Of a stretch of 64,000 bases of DNA, positions 53,714 through 62,628 are shown piece by piece. How positions within the stretch are numbered: position 1 is the stretch's first letter; every line of letters starts with the position of its first letter. Under the pieces are notes generated by a model. It had not been told where the DNA came from and searched no databases. It worked only from the letters and a program-made list of their open reading frames with translations. Source of the stretch: an uncultured Candidatus Nemicrothrix sp. Lineage in GTDB: Bacteria; Actinomycetota; Acidimicrobiia; Acidimicrobiales; MedAcidi-G1. Location of the stretch: positions 41,720-105,719 of the forward strand of contig CAJXKL010000005.1 of the NCBI GenBank assembly GCA_913055915.1, written 5' to 3'. The translations under genes and the position numbers were made by a program.

Positions 53714-54607
53714 ATGGCCTCTTCGCCTCAACTGCTGACCCGTCGTCAGGCGCTTGCAGGCATGATCGGTGCATCCGGGGGCCTCGTGCTTTTCGCCTGT
53801 GGTAGTGAAGAGTCGGTGGTGCCTGCACCTGTCGCACCCACCGGTGGCCTGTCGCTAGGAGCCCGCTTCGCAGACGGATTCCAGGCGCCCACCGTGATCA
53901 CTGCCGGTACGCCCCAGAGGGCCCCCTACGTGCTGATCGGCGCCGACGGCTGGCCTGCCACCGAGGTCCCTGACCAGATCGAGTTGACCGTGACCAGCGG
54001 TGACCAGGTGGTCTTCGCCGGCACCGTCGGTCGTCACGGCGAACCGAACGCCATTCCCTACTATCCCCTGGTGTTCACACCTCCCGCCACCGGTGACTAC
54101 TCGGTCCGGGGAACCGGCCTGCCGGGGCGCCACCGGCTGCGGGTGACCGATGCAGACAGGTTGGGCCTCATTCAGGTCGGCGACCCGATGCGACCCGTCG
54201 AGTCGCCGACCCTCGCCGACCCGCACGGTGTCAATCCGATCTGCACCAGGTCAGACGGCCCGTGCCCGCTGCACCAGGTGACCGTCGCCGAGGCCATCGA
54301 CCGTCCCGGGCCGACTGCCATGCTGATCTCCACACCGCGGTTCTGCCAGACCGACGTCTGTGGTCCGGCGTTGGAGGTCCTGATTGCCGCGGCTGGCAGC
54401 CTCGACCCCTCGTGGTCGGTGGTGCACGCTGAGGTCTACGTGGCACCAGAGGACAACGACTTCGGTCTGACCCCCACCGTGGCGGCCTACGACCTTTCGT
54501 TCGAACCCAGCCTCGTGGTGGCCGATACCGATGGCATCGTGACGGCGATACTGCACTTCACGATGGACACACCAGAGGTGAGCGCGGCACTCGAGTCTGC
54601 AACCTGA
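53714..54607 (+). CDS. Tat-exported lipoprotein with thioredoxin-like C-terminus
   Basis: The 297-residue protein has a twin-arginine motif in LTRRQALAGMIG, a hydrophobic stretch and the lipobox LFAC (Cys about residue 29). After a beta-rich middle region, the C-terminal 110 residues look thioredoxin-like: TAMLISTPRFCQTDVCGPALEVLIAAA, with two Cys spaced by four, then SVVHAEVY. A redox or SCO-like role outside the membrane is possible but unproven. TACCCT (53701-53706) lies seven bases before ATG 53714, so the mRNA is leaderless. Confidence 0.78.
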   Translation: MASSPQLLTRRQALAGMIGASGGLVLFACGSEESVVPAPVAPTGGLSLGARFADGFQAPTVITAGTPQRAPYVLIGADGWPATEVPDQIELTVTSGDQVVFAGTVGRHGEPNAIPYYPLVFTPPATGDYSVRGTGLPGRHRLRVTDADRLGLIQVGDPMRPVESPTLADPHGVNPICTRSDGPCPLHQVTVAEAIDRPGPTAMLISTPRFCQTDVCGPALEVLIAAAGSLDPSWSVVHAEVYVAPEDNDFGLTPTVAAYDLSFEPSLVVADTDGIVTAILHFTMDTPEVSAALESAT

Positions 54608-54637
54608 CGGTGCCCACCGCGGGTGGGCAGTTTCGGC

Positions 54638-54958
54638 CTAGGAGGAGTTCTTTCCGCAGCCACAGCCACTCTGCGTGTTGGGGTTGTCGATGGAGAACCC
54701 GGCTTCGGCGAGGTCATCGTTGTAGTCGAGGGTTGCGCCCACAAGCAGTTCGGCGCTGGACGGGTCGACCACGACCCTCACGGCACCGAAAACCACCTCT
54801 ACGTCGTCTGCAGCCGTTTCAGTGTCGAAGTACATCTCGTAGCTGTTCCCCGAACAGCCACCGGGCCGCGCTGTGACCCGCAGGGACATCCCTGCCTCAT
54901 CCTCGGCGGCAATCAACTCGCCAACCTTTGTGGTTGCCTTTTCCGTGAGGGTGATCAT
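54638..54958 (-). CDS. erpA: A-type iron-sulfur carrier (IscA/ErpA/SufA-like)
   Basis: The 106-residue HesB-fold protein has the three conserved Cys in PGGCSG and near the C-terminus SGCGCGKNSS. ITLTEKATTKVGELI is the usual first helix. It delivers Fe-S clusters to client proteins, of which this window holds several (SdhB, WhiB proteins, the [2Fe-2S] fusion). The assignment to ErpA rather than another A-type carrier is uncertain. It is convergent with the lipoprotein and divergent from mrp. Confidence 0.88.
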   Translation of the reverse strand: MITLTEKATTKVGELIAAEDEAGMSLRVTARPGGCSGNSYEMYFDTETAADDVEVVFGAVRVVVDPSSAELLVGATLDYNDDLAEAGFSIDNPNTQSGCGCGKNSS

Positions 54959-55069
54959 CGTGTCCCCGTTCGCGATCAGTTGAACTCAGATGTTCCCATC
55001 CTACCAATGGCCCCCGGTCGAATAACAGGCCCCAGAAGGGAGAAGGGCGTATCAGCGTAGGATTTGGGT

Positions 55070-56278
55070 ATGCGTGACAGCCGCGCCGGTGAGCACCTTC
55101 CGGGCGAGCGTCCGAGCGCGGACGAACTGTCCTCGGGCCAGGTCCTCGAACTTCTACGCGGCGTGGTCGACCCGGAGCTGGGTTCCAACATCGTCGAGTT
55201 GGGCATGGCGAAGGCCGTCGCTGTCGGACCCGATGGCCTTGTCGACGTGACCATCGCCCTCACGACGTCGGGCTGCCCGTTGCGTGCCCAGATCCAGCGT
55301 GACGTCAGGGCCCGCATCGAGGGGCTACCCGGTGTGACGAAGGTCCACATCACCTGGACCGAGCTCACGCCTGAGGAGAAGGCCGCGACCATGGCGATGG
55401 CCCGCTGGAACGTCAGCCGGGACACACCCGAGACCGAGATCCCGGCGACCACGAGGGTGCTGATGATCGCGTCGGGGAAGGGCGGGGTCGGCAAGTCGTC
55501 GGTCACCGTGAACCTGGCCGCCGCCATGGCACAGCGGGGTTTCACGGTCGGTGTCATGGACGCCGACATCTGGGGCTTCTCGATTCCACGGATGCTCGGT
55601 GTCGAGGGTCGCCTGGGTGGCTCACCCGAAGCCGGCAAGATAAACCCGATCCAGATGCAGGTCGGTGAGGGCCTCCTGAAGGTCGTCTCAATGGGTTTCC
55701 TGGTTGAGCGCGAGGAGACAGCCCTCATGTGGCGGGGCCTGATGCTCAACCGAGCCGTACAGCACTTCTGCGAGGACGTGGCCTGGGGTCCTATGGACTA
55801 CCTGCTCATCGACATGCCTCCGGGAACCGGCGATGTGCAGATGGGCCTGGCCCGGATGCTGCCCCGGTCCGAGATGGTCATCGTCACCACGCCTGCCCTG
55901 GCCGTACAGAAGGTCGCCGTACGGGTGGCAGGCATGGGCAGGAATAACTTCCTGAGGATCGTCGGCGTGATCGAGAACATGGGCGCATTCGTCGCTCCCG
56001 ACGGTCAGAAGCACCTACTCTTCGGCGAGGGTGGCGGCCAGGCGCTGGCCGACGACATCGGTGCTCCGCTACTCGGCAGCATCCCGTTGGACGTGGCTGT
56101 CGCCCACGGTAGCGACACCGGGCGACCCGTAGCCCTGGGCACTGGTCCCGCTGCCGATGCCTACACGGCGATGGTTGACCTGATCGTCACTGCGGCGGCG
56201 CCACCGATCGAGATGGAAGGCTGCAGCGCGCGCCTGCTGGCGGTCGCGGAGCAAGCACTCGACGAAGCGGACCTCTGA
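55070..56278 (+). CDS. mrp: Mrp/ApbC-type Fe-S carrier ATPase
   Basis: The 402-residue protein begins with a MIP18/DUF59 domain (VDPELGSNIVELG ... TTSGCPLRAQI) fused to a P-loop ATPase with the deviant Walker motif SGKGGVGKSS, MDADIWGFSIPRMLG and DMPPGTGDVQ. The CxxC that many bacterial Mrp proteins carry for cluster binding is absent (ENMGAFVAPDGQKHLLFGEGGG). TAGGAT (55058-55063) lies exactly six bases before ATG 55070, so I prefer it over TTG 55064. Confidence 0.9.
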   Translation: MRDSRAGEHLPGERPSADELSSGQVLELLRGVVDPELGSNIVELGMAKAVAVGPDGLVDVTIALTTSGCPLRAQIQRDVRARIEGLPGVTKVHITWTELTPEEKAATMAMARWNVSRDTPETEIPATTRVLMIASGKGGVGKSSVTVNLAAAMAQRGFTVGVMDADIWGFSIPRMLGVEGRLGGSPEAGKINPIQMQVGEGLLKVVSMGFLVEREETALMWRGLMLNRAVQHFCEDVAWGPMDYLLIDMPPGTGDVQMGLARMLPRSEMVIVTTPALAVQKVAVRVAGMGRNNFLRIVGVIENMGAFVAPDGQKHLLFGEGGGQALADDIGAPLLGSIPLDVAVAHGSDTGRPVALGTGPAADAYTAMVDLIVTAAAPPIEMEGCSARLLAVAEQALDEADL

Positions 56279-56308
56279 CCGACAGGGTCGACCGACCCGA
56301 TGGGCGGC

Positions 56309-56788
56309 CTACCCCTCGTCTGTTGATCCGAGTTCGCCGATGCCGGGGTCGACCTCGGTTGAGTGCGCCTCGACGACGCTGCCTTGGCCCCTGTAGCCGA
56401 AGTGCCACGATACGGGTTGCCCGGCAGCGGCCCGGTTACTGAGTCCCCTGGACACCACCCCGCGGATCATGGCCCGGGTCGGTGGGAACAACAGGGACAG
56501 TCCGAGGGTGTCGGTGGCGAATCCGGGTGTGAGCATGAGGGCCCCGGCGAACAGGACAAGCAGGCCGTTGACAAGCTCGCGGCTCGGAATCCGACCGAGG
56601 GCCAGTTCCGACTGTGCCCTGGCGAGGATGCCCATTCCCTCACGCTTCACCATCGCCGCTCCCACGATGCTCACGAGAACCAACAGGGCAACCGTGTTGA
56701 GGCCTCCGACGACATCGGCCACCTGCACGATCAGGTAGATCTCGGCGATCGGCATGACTATGAAGACGAGGAACAGGATCAGGAACAC
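56309..56788 (-). CDS. fxsA: FxsA-family membrane protein
   Basis: The 159-residue protein has three to four membrane helices and the FxsA core: MPIAEIYLIVQVADVVGGLNTVALLVLVSIVGAAMVKREG, then GLLVLFAGALMLTPGFATDTLGLSLLFPPTRA. FxsA helps exclude phage T7 when overproduced in E. coli; its normal role is unknown. The acidic C-terminus is specific. It starts with GTG 56788, with TAGCAT (56796-56801, minus strand) seven bases upstream. Confidence 0.87.
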   Translation of the reverse strand: MFLILFLVFIVMPIAEIYLIVQVADVVGGLNTVALLVLVSIVGAAMVKREGMGILARAQSELALGRIPSRELVNGLLVLFAGALMLTPGFATDTLGLSLLFPPTRAMIRGVVSRGLSNRAAAGQPVSWHFGYRGQGSVVEAHSTEVDPGIGELGSTDEG

Positions 56789-56876
56789 GGATGCAATGCT
56801 ACGAGGCCCACCGCCAGGCGGGCACGCGGCACTCGTGGGGGCGCAGCGGCTCTCACGGTCCTATCCTCGCCACATC

Positions 56877-58187
56877 ATGGCCCCCCCGGAAGAGACCCAC
56901 TCCGACGCCCCACCGGCATCGGAACAAAGACCCCCCTCGGTTGACAGTCTGGCGCGGGCAATCTCAGACGTGGGGCTGCCCCACCCCCTCCTGGTAGATG
57001 CGGCACGCGCAGCCGTCGCCACAGGCGACCCTGCCGAAGCCGAGCAGAGGGCACGGGCAATCGCTGGCGAACAGGCTCGTAGCCTCCTCACCAGCGTGGT
57101 CAACGCCACGGGCGTGCTCCTGCACACCAACATGGGCCGCTCGCCCTGGACGAACCTTCCCGACAGGGACTCCAGCCGCTATTCCAGTCTTGAACTGAAC
57201 CTCGACTCGGGTGAGCGCGGCTCCCGCCAGGACCGGGCACCGCGCCTGCTGGCCCGGATGTGTGGTGCGGAGTCGGCGATGGTCGTGAACAACTGCGCCG
57301 CTGCTGTCCTGCTGGCCCTGGCCGCCCTGGCCAATGGTAAGGGGGTGGTCGTCTCGCGTGGCGAGCTGGTCGAGATCGGCGGTGGATTCCGTATCCCCGA
57401 GGTCATGTCGCAGTCCGGGGCCAACCTGGTCGAAGTCGGTACCACCAACCGCACCAGGTTGGGTGACTTCGAGGAGGCCATCGATGACGGCGACGTCGCC
57501 CTGGCCTTGAGCGTGCACCGCTCCAACTACCGGATCACCGGGTTCACCGAGAGCGTGGCCGCCTGCGACCTGACGGGTCTGGGCGTTCCGGTTCTTGCCG
57601 ACCTCGGGTCGGGGCTGGTCGATTCGGCCTGTCAGTGGCTCGAGGATGGCCCACCGTCGTGGCTGGAAGGCGAGCCGGCCGTGCGACAGACGCTGGAGGC
57701 CGGTGTCGACCTGGTGACCTTCTCGGGCGACAAGCTCCTGGGCGGCCCCCAGGCCGGCATCATCGCCGGCCGAGCCGACCTGGTGGCCCGGTGTGTGGCT
57801 CATCCGCTGGCCAGGGCCCTGCGACCTGGAGGCCTCGTGCTGGGCTCGCTCCAGGAACTGGCCCTCACCTACCTGGGCCGCGATGGCCGGTCCATTCCGT
57901 TCTGGCGCATGGCTACGACCCCCGTGGATGAACTGCGGCGCAGGGCCTCGGCGATTTCCCCGGACCTGACAGCGGACACGACCGCCGTGCCCGGTGGCGG
58001 CACCCTTCCAGGCGTGGAGATTCCCTCAGCCGGCCTGGTCATCCCGGGTGACCGGGTTGCCGAACTGCGGACCGGCGCACCTCCCATCATCGCCCGAGTG
58101 CACGACGGGTCGACCGTGATCGACCTGCGCACCGTGCACCCCCGCGATGACGACGTGGTGCGGGCAGCGATCGACAGCCTGACCTGA
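56877..58187 (+). CDS. selA: L-seryl-tRNA(Sec) selenium transferase
   Basis: The 436-residue PLP enzyme converts Ser-tRNA-Sec to Sec-tRNA-Sec using selenophosphate. It has VVNATGVLLHTNMGRSPW, a MVVNNCAAAVLLAL pocket region, SRGELVEIGGGFRIPEVM, and the PLP lysine in FSGDKLLGGPQAGII. The frame opens upstream in the divergent fxsA, but ATG 56877 gives the usual length. TATCCT (56862-56867) precedes it by nine bases. selB follows after seven bases. Confidence 0.94.
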   Translation: MAPPEETHSDAPPASEQRPPSVDSLARAISDVGLPHPLLVDAARAAVATGDPAEAEQRARAIAGEQARSLLTSVVNATGVLLHTNMGRSPWTNLPDRDSSRYSSLELNLDSGERGSRQDRAPRLLARMCGAESAMVVNNCAAAVLLALAALANGKGVVVSRGELVEIGGGFRIPEVMSQSGANLVEVGTTNRTRLGDFEEAIDDGDVALALSVHRSNYRITGFTESVAACDLTGLGVPVLADLGSGLVDSACQWLEDGPPSWLEGEPAVRQTLEAGVDLVTFSGDKLLGGPQAGIIAGRADLVARCVAHPLARALRPGGLVLGSLQELALTYLGRDGRSIPFWRMATTPVDELRRRASAISPDLTADTTAVPGGGTLPGVEIPSAGLVIPGDRVAELRTGAPPIIARVHDGSTVIDLRTVHPRDDDVVRAAIDSLT

Positions 58188-58194
58188 TCAGACG

Positions 58195-59928
58195 ATGCAC
58201 GTTGTCGCCACTGCCGGACACGTGGACCACGGAAAGTCGACCCTCGTACAGGCGCTGACGGGAACCGACCCGGACCGGTTCGCCGAGGAAAAGGCCCGCG
58301 GCCTCACAATTGATCTGGGCTTTGCGATGACCACGCTTCCCTCGGGAGTAACCCTTTCGCTGGTTGACGTGCCGGGGCATGTCAGGTTCATCAAGAACAT
58401 GCTGGCCGGTGTGGGGGCGGTCGACGCCTGCCTCTTCGTTGTTGCCGCCACCGAGGGTTGGAAGCCCCAGTCCGAGGAGCACCTGCGCATCCTTGAACTG
58501 CTGGGTGTACGCCACGGCATCATTGCCCTGACAAAGGTCGGCCCCGCAGAACCAGACCTGATTGACCTGGCACGCATGGAAATCGATGAACAGGTCGAGG
58601 GCACCTTCCTCGTGGGGGCACCGGTGATCGGAGTCGATTCTCCGACCGGGGTAGGCATCGAGGAGATCAGGTCGGCAATTGACGAGATGCTGGCTTCCAC
58701 GCCGACTTCAGCCGACCTTGACCGGCCACGCCTCTGGGTGGACAGGGCGTTTGCAGCCAGGGGTGCGGGAACGGTCGTGACCGGAACCCTCACCGGTGGA
58801 AGGCTGCGGGTGGGAGACGAGTTGGAGTTGAACCCCGGGCGTCGGACTGTGAGGGTCAGGACGCTCCAGAACCACCATGCCGAACACGAGGAACTCCCGC
58901 CTGGAACCAGGTGTGCTATCAACCTCGTGGGGGTCTCCCACGACCAGGTGGATCGGGGCGACGTTCTGACCCGACCCGACCAGTGGCACCTGACAACCGT
59001 GGTGGACGCCTCGCTGCAGGTTCTGGACCGCCTTGATCACCCTGTCTCACGTCGAGGCGCCCACGTCGCCTACCTGGGGGCCGGGGAGCATCCATGTCGG
59101 TTGAGGGTGCTCGGCCCCGACGTGCTCGAACCCGGATCGAACGGGTCTGTCCGCCTGTTCCTTCCCGAGGTCCTACCCCTGCTTCCAGGAGACCGGTTCG
59201 TGCTGAGGGAGAGTGGCCGGTCAGAGACCGTTGGTGGTGGGGAGATCCTGGATGTCGATCCACGGGAACGGGCCTCAAGGGCAAGGCCTGACAGGTCGGT
59301 CGACCGGGTGATCTCCGAACGTGGTTGGGTGCCAGCTGATGAACTTCTGCGCCTCACGGGTACGAGGCGGGAACCGAATGTGGCTGCTTGGGTGGTCGAT
59401 CCCGTCGCCCTCAACGAAACGTTGGGGTGGCTACGCGGGGCGATCGACGGAGCTGGACCGCTGGGCCTAGACCTGTCGACCCTGGACGACCATCAGCGGG
59501 CAGCCGTCGACCTGCTGGCGGATGTGGCTGTCGAGGGTGGCCGCCTGGTTGCCACAGGAGCCATCGATCCCCTTGCCGACCATCCCTTTCCCCACCTGCT
59601 GGCTGCCTCGCCGTTCGCGCCACCGCCACCCGACGGGGTCGACAGGGCAGAGCTTCGCGAGATGGTCCGTCGTGGCCTCGTGGTGGAACAGGACGGCATG
59701 TTCTTTGCTACGTCGGCGGTCGATGAGGCCGCAGCGCTGGCTGCACGCCTCCTCGTGGATTCACCAGAGGGGTTTACCGTGTCAACCTTCAGGGAGGCCG
59801 CGGGCAATACCCGCAGACACGCCATGCCGCTACTGGCGAGGTTGGATGGAACCGGAATTACCAGACGGCGCGACGACGTGAGGATTGCCGGACCCCGTCT
59901 ACCCCATGTGGACGATAGCCCGGCCTAG
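58195..59928 (+). CDS. selB: Selenocysteine-specific elongation factor
   Basis: The 577-residue GTPase has G1 GHVDHGKSTLVQALTG, G3 DVPGHVRFIKNML and a G4-like LTKVG (where many have TKxD). EF-Tu-like domains II and III follow, then C-terminal winged helices (about 380-577) for SECIS RNA binding. It brings Sec-tRNA to UGA codons. It overlaps no neighbour and is cotranscribed with selA. selD (selenophosphate synthetase) is not in the window. Confidence 0.94.
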   Translation: MHVVATAGHVDHGKSTLVQALTGTDPDRFAEEKARGLTIDLGFAMTTLPSGVTLSLVDVPGHVRFIKNMLAGVGAVDACLFVVAATEGWKPQSEEHLRILELLGVRHGIIALTKVGPAEPDLIDLARMEIDEQVEGTFLVGAPVIGVDSPTGVGIEEIRSAIDEMLASTPTSADLDRPRLWVDRAFAARGAGTVVTGTLTGGRLRVGDELELNPGRRTVRVRTLQNHHAEHEELPPGTRCAINLVGVSHDQVDRGDVLTRPDQWHLTTVVDASLQVLDRLDHPVSRRGAHVAYLGAGEHPCRLRVLGPDVLEPGSNGSVRLFLPEVLPLLPGDRFVLRESGRSETVGGGEILDVDPRERASRARPDRSVDRVISERGWVPADELLRLTGTRREPNVAAWVVDPVALNETLGWLRGAIDGAGPLGLDLSTLDDHQRAAVDLLADVAVEGGRLVATGAIDPLADHPFPHLLAASPFAPPPPDGVDRAELREMVRRGLVVEQDGMFFATSAVDEAAALAARLLVDSPEGFTVSTFREAAGNTRRHAMPLLARLDGTGITRRRDDVRIAGPRLPHVDDSPA

Positions 59929-59935
59929 ACAACCT

Positions 59936-60196
59936 TCAGACTGAAAGGCCCAACAACACCCTCCGCTCGCGTTCGTTGGTCCCGCCCCAGACCCCGTGGA
60001 CCTCGCGGATTCCGACGGCGTAGTCAAGGCAACTGTTCAGGACGGGGCATCTGGAGCAAACGGCCTTGGCTCGAACCTCGCGTCTCTGCTTCTCGTCGCG
60101 TCGCTCACCGCGTACGGGTGGAAAGAACTCGCCGGAATGCGGCCCACGGCAGGCAGCCAACGCCTGCCACTGGCGGCAGGTCAACTCAGCAACCAT
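59936..60196 (-). CDS. WhiB-family Fe-S transcriptional regulator (third)
   Basis: The 86-residue protein has cluster Cys in CRGPHSGEFFPP, VCSRCPVLNSC and the turn GVWGGTNERERR. It differs from the other two in lacking the long basic tail (it ends RVLLGLSV) and in a longer insertion before the second Cys pair. It has a GGGGG ribosome site close to the ATG and a leader, since TAGGTT lies about 30 bases upstream. It is convergent with selB. Confidence 0.9.
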   Translation of the reverse strand: MVAELTCRQWQALAACRGPHSGEFFPPVRGERRDEKQRREVRAKAVCSRCPVLNSCLDYAVGIREVHGVWGGTNERERRVLLGLSV

Positions 60197-60309
60197 TCGT
60201 CACCCCCTTGATCCGTGTGACCGAACCTAGAACGCTCCGCCTGTCGCCACAAGAGGGCATGTACGAGCGGGCCGGGAGGGTGTTCAGCGATCACGCTCCA
60301 GGTGATGTT

Positions 60310-61599
60310 TCAGCCCCTGGCTGCGCGCTCTCTGTGGTCACGTGCCGCTCCGACCTCAGGCTCAACCTCCAACCACAGCCCTTCTACAGCCACGACCCTT
60401 ATCGCCTGTCCCGGGTGGATCGGGGTCGCCCGGTTGGTCCGGGCCTTCCAGACGGCACCCCGGACCTCGACGGTTCCGTTCGGCGACAGGTCGTCGACCG
60501 CTGAGCCGGCCTCACCGATGATCCATTCGCGGCCAATGGTCGGCGTCGAGAATCGGGTCCGCACCATGGTCGGCATTCCACCGGCCAGGCCCAGTGCTGT
60601 GCCGACGACCCCGGTGGCCAGGGCGATCCACCCGACCCGAGTCCCGTCGAACAGGAACAGGGATCCAACCATCAGGCTGACCGTGCCGATGACGGTCCAC
60701 GCACGGGGTACTCCGGCCTGGATGTCGATGGCATAGCCGATCATGGCGAATACCAGGACTCCGACGGCCCAGGCCCTCCCGGGAAGAACCGCCAGGCCAT
60801 ATGAGGCCAACAGCAGCGACGCTGCACCGACAACTCCGGCGATTCCGATGCCGGCGGTGAAGAACTCAAAGACCAAGAGGCCCATTCCGACCAGCAACAG
60901 GAGATAGGCCACGGGAGGGCTGGCAACCGTGTGGAACACCTGGTCGGTGATGCTGAGTTGTCGAAAACGGGTCCGGGTGACGGGCTCGACCATCGGCTTG
61001 TCACCGGTGTCGTCCACGAGAACCTCAAACCCGTCAAGCCCGACTAGGTGCTCAAGCAGCACCGGTGCCGATCGGGCAAGCCCCCGCCTGACCGCCGCCT
61101 CGTAGCCGACCATCGATCCAACCATGTCAGAGTCGGCCGGTAGGCCGAACGGCGTGCCGAACCTGCTCGGTGAAAGGGACGGCTCACCCAGGTTTCCGAT
61201 GCCTGAGCCGGGCGAAATGCCAATGTCGTCTCCCAGTGCAACCAGTTGGGCTGCACGGCCGGTGACCTCGGCTCCGGCTGGCCCGATCCAAAACGACACG
61301 GGCACCGGCGAACTCACGACCATGTCGGCAAGGGCGAAAAGGGCATCGTCGTCGACTACTGCCCCGTTGCTGTCGATCTGGAAGACAACGGCGACCATCG
61401 TTGCCGGATCGACACCTCTGAGGGTCTCGGCCATCATCTCCGTCAGAACAGGATCCAGAAGGCCGTTCACCTCGACGACGTCGACCGTGCCGGCATCGTG
61501 GCCGTCGGATTCGTGCTCGTCTCCGTGGGCAGCCGCTGAGCCGGCCAACAGGATCAGGCCTGCCGACGCGACGAATACTGCAGTCGACAACCTACGCAC
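60310..61599 (-). CDS. NfeD/ClpP-class membrane protein
   Basis: The 429-residue protein has a signal peptide (about 1-25), a ClpP-like extracytoplasmic domain (EVNGLLDPVLTEMMAETL ... VSFWIGPAGAEVTGRAAQLVALGDDIGISPGSGIGNLGEP), four membrane helices and a C-terminal OB fold (GTVEVRGAVWKART...GQAIRVVAVEGLWLEVEP). This is the long NfeD (1b) architecture, linked to membrane quality control with SPFH/flotillin proteins. The Ser nucleophile environment is not clear. I prefer GTG 61599 over GTG 61635, which would overlap the STAS gene. Confidence 0.83.
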   Translation of the reverse strand: MRRLSTAVFVASAGLILLAGSAAAHGDEHESDGHDAGTVDVVEVNGLLDPVLTEMMAETLRGVDPATMVAVVFQIDSNGAVVDDDALFALADMVVSSPVPVSFWIGPAGAEVTGRAAQLVALGDDIGISPGSGIGNLGEPSLSPSRFGTPFGLPADSDMVGSMVGYEAAVRRGLARSAPVLLEHLVGLDGFEVLVDDTGDKPMVEPVTRTRFRQLSITDQVFHTVASPPVAYLLLLVGMGLLVFEFFTAGIGIAGVVGAASLLLASYGLAVLPGRAWAVGVLVFAMIGYAIDIQAGVPRAWTVIGTVSLMVGSLFLFDGTRVGWIALATGVVGTALGLAGGMPTMVRTRFSTPTIGREWIIGEAGSAVDDLSPNGTVEVRGAVWKARTNRATPIHPGQAIRVVAVEGLWLEVEPEVGAARDHRERAARG

Positions 61600-61615
61600 T
61601 GTGGAAACCCGAGTC

Positions 61616-61966
61616 TCAGGTGGCTTCAGGTTCACCGAGAGCCAACACGGCTTCTTCGACGGACTCCATCACAGGCACGATCCGGTCAAAGCCAGTGGTG
61701 TGGAGAAGCCTCGTGAGTGCAGGCCTATTGCATGCCACCGCCACATCGCCGTCATTTTCGCGCGCCCGCCTGATGCCACCGATCAACGCACCGAGCCCTG
61801 CCGAATCCATGAAGGGAACGTCGGAAAGGTCGACGAGCACATACTTCTCCTCGCCCAACTCGGTCAGCGCCTCGCGGAACTGGGCGACGGTATAGGCGTC
61901 GAGCTCTCCGGCTGGGCGACAGAGCACATATCCGTCATGACGTTCGACCGTGATCTCCAGCACCAT
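61616..61966 (-). CDS. STAS-domain protein (anti-sigma antagonist type)
   Basis: The 116-residue STAS domain has the phosphorylatable Ser in VPFMDSAGLGALIGGIRRARE, as in SpoIIAA/RsbV. The frame extends upstream, but ATG 61966 with AAGGAG just before it fits the domain start (LEITVERHDGYVLCRPAGELDAYT). No kinase partner lies beside it. It could share the RsbW-like kinase at 42 kb (inference). Confidence 0.85.
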   Translation of the reverse strand: MVLEITVERHDGYVLCRPAGELDAYTVAQFREALTELGEEKYVLVDLSDVPFMDSAGLGALIGGIRRARENDGDVAVACNRPALTRLLHTTGFDRIVPVMESVEEAVLALGEPEAT

Positions 61967-62099
61967 CGACTCCTTGTCGGTTCGCGTGTACCCGTAGTCG
62001 GATCGTAGACCGACAAAGCACGCTCGGACTACCGCCAGCACGAAACACCTACGTGCCATCAGTCACTGGGGTCTCACGCGGACCGATACGATCGCCGCC

Positions 62100-62474
62100 G
62101 TGTCGATAGTTCTGGTAGCCACATTGGCCGATCATGTCCATGAGGAACTCGAAGCCTCGCTGGGAGGCCAGAGCCGTATCGTCCGCGTGGCCGGCGGCAA
62201 CGAGGTCCTGGCCGCGGTTCGCGAGTATCAACCCGACCTGGTCGTACTTGACCTCCAGATCGGGAACATGGGCGGAATGGCCGCCTGCCTGGACCTGAGG
62301 TTGGAACAACGGGCCGGGCGCATCCCGACCCAGCGTGTGGTCATGCTCCTCGACCGCGACGCCGACACGTACCTTGCCGGCCAGGCCGAGGCCGACGCAT
62401 GGATCGTCAAGCCTCTCAACCCGATGGAGTTGCGCCAGACGGCATCGGCTGTGATGGTCACCGACGCGCCCTGA
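62100..62474 (+). CDS. Stand-alone receiver-domain protein
   Basis: The 124-residue CheY-like domain has the phospho-acceptor Asp in LVVLDLQIGNMGG (about residue 52) and the conserved Lys in WIVKPLNPMEL. The N-terminal acidic pair is weak (ATLADHVHEE). It has no output domain. Its GTG start is seven bases after TACGAT (62087-62092), so the mRNA is probably leaderless. It is divergent from the STAS gene and may be part of the same signalling path. Confidence 0.82.
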   Translation: MSIVLVATLADHVHEELEASLGGQSRIVRVAGGNEVLAAVREYQPDLVVLDLQIGNMGGMAACLDLRLEQRAGRIPTQRVVMLLDRDADTYLAGQAEADAWIVKPLNPMELRQTASAVMVTDAP

Positions 62475-62551
62475 CCGACCGACGATCAGCAGCCGGGCCG
62501 GATTTCAGCCCGCCAGATGGGACCTGACGGCGGTACCCTTCTCGACCTACA

Positions 62552-62628
62552 CGGGTAGTGGCGCAGGTTGGTAGCGCGCCTCGTTCGGGACGAGGAGGTC
62601 GTGGGTTCAAATCCCGCCTACCCGACCA
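62552..62628 (+). tRNA. Proline tRNA (CGG anticodon)
   Basis: The 77-base cloverleaf has acceptor CGGGTAG/CTACCCG with discriminator A and encoded CCA, a D arm with GGTTGGTAGCGC, an anticodon loop TTCGGGA (anticodon CGG) on CTCG/CGAG pairing, and a T arm GGTTCAAATCC. It lies between the receiver gene and the P450. Confidence 0.95.
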
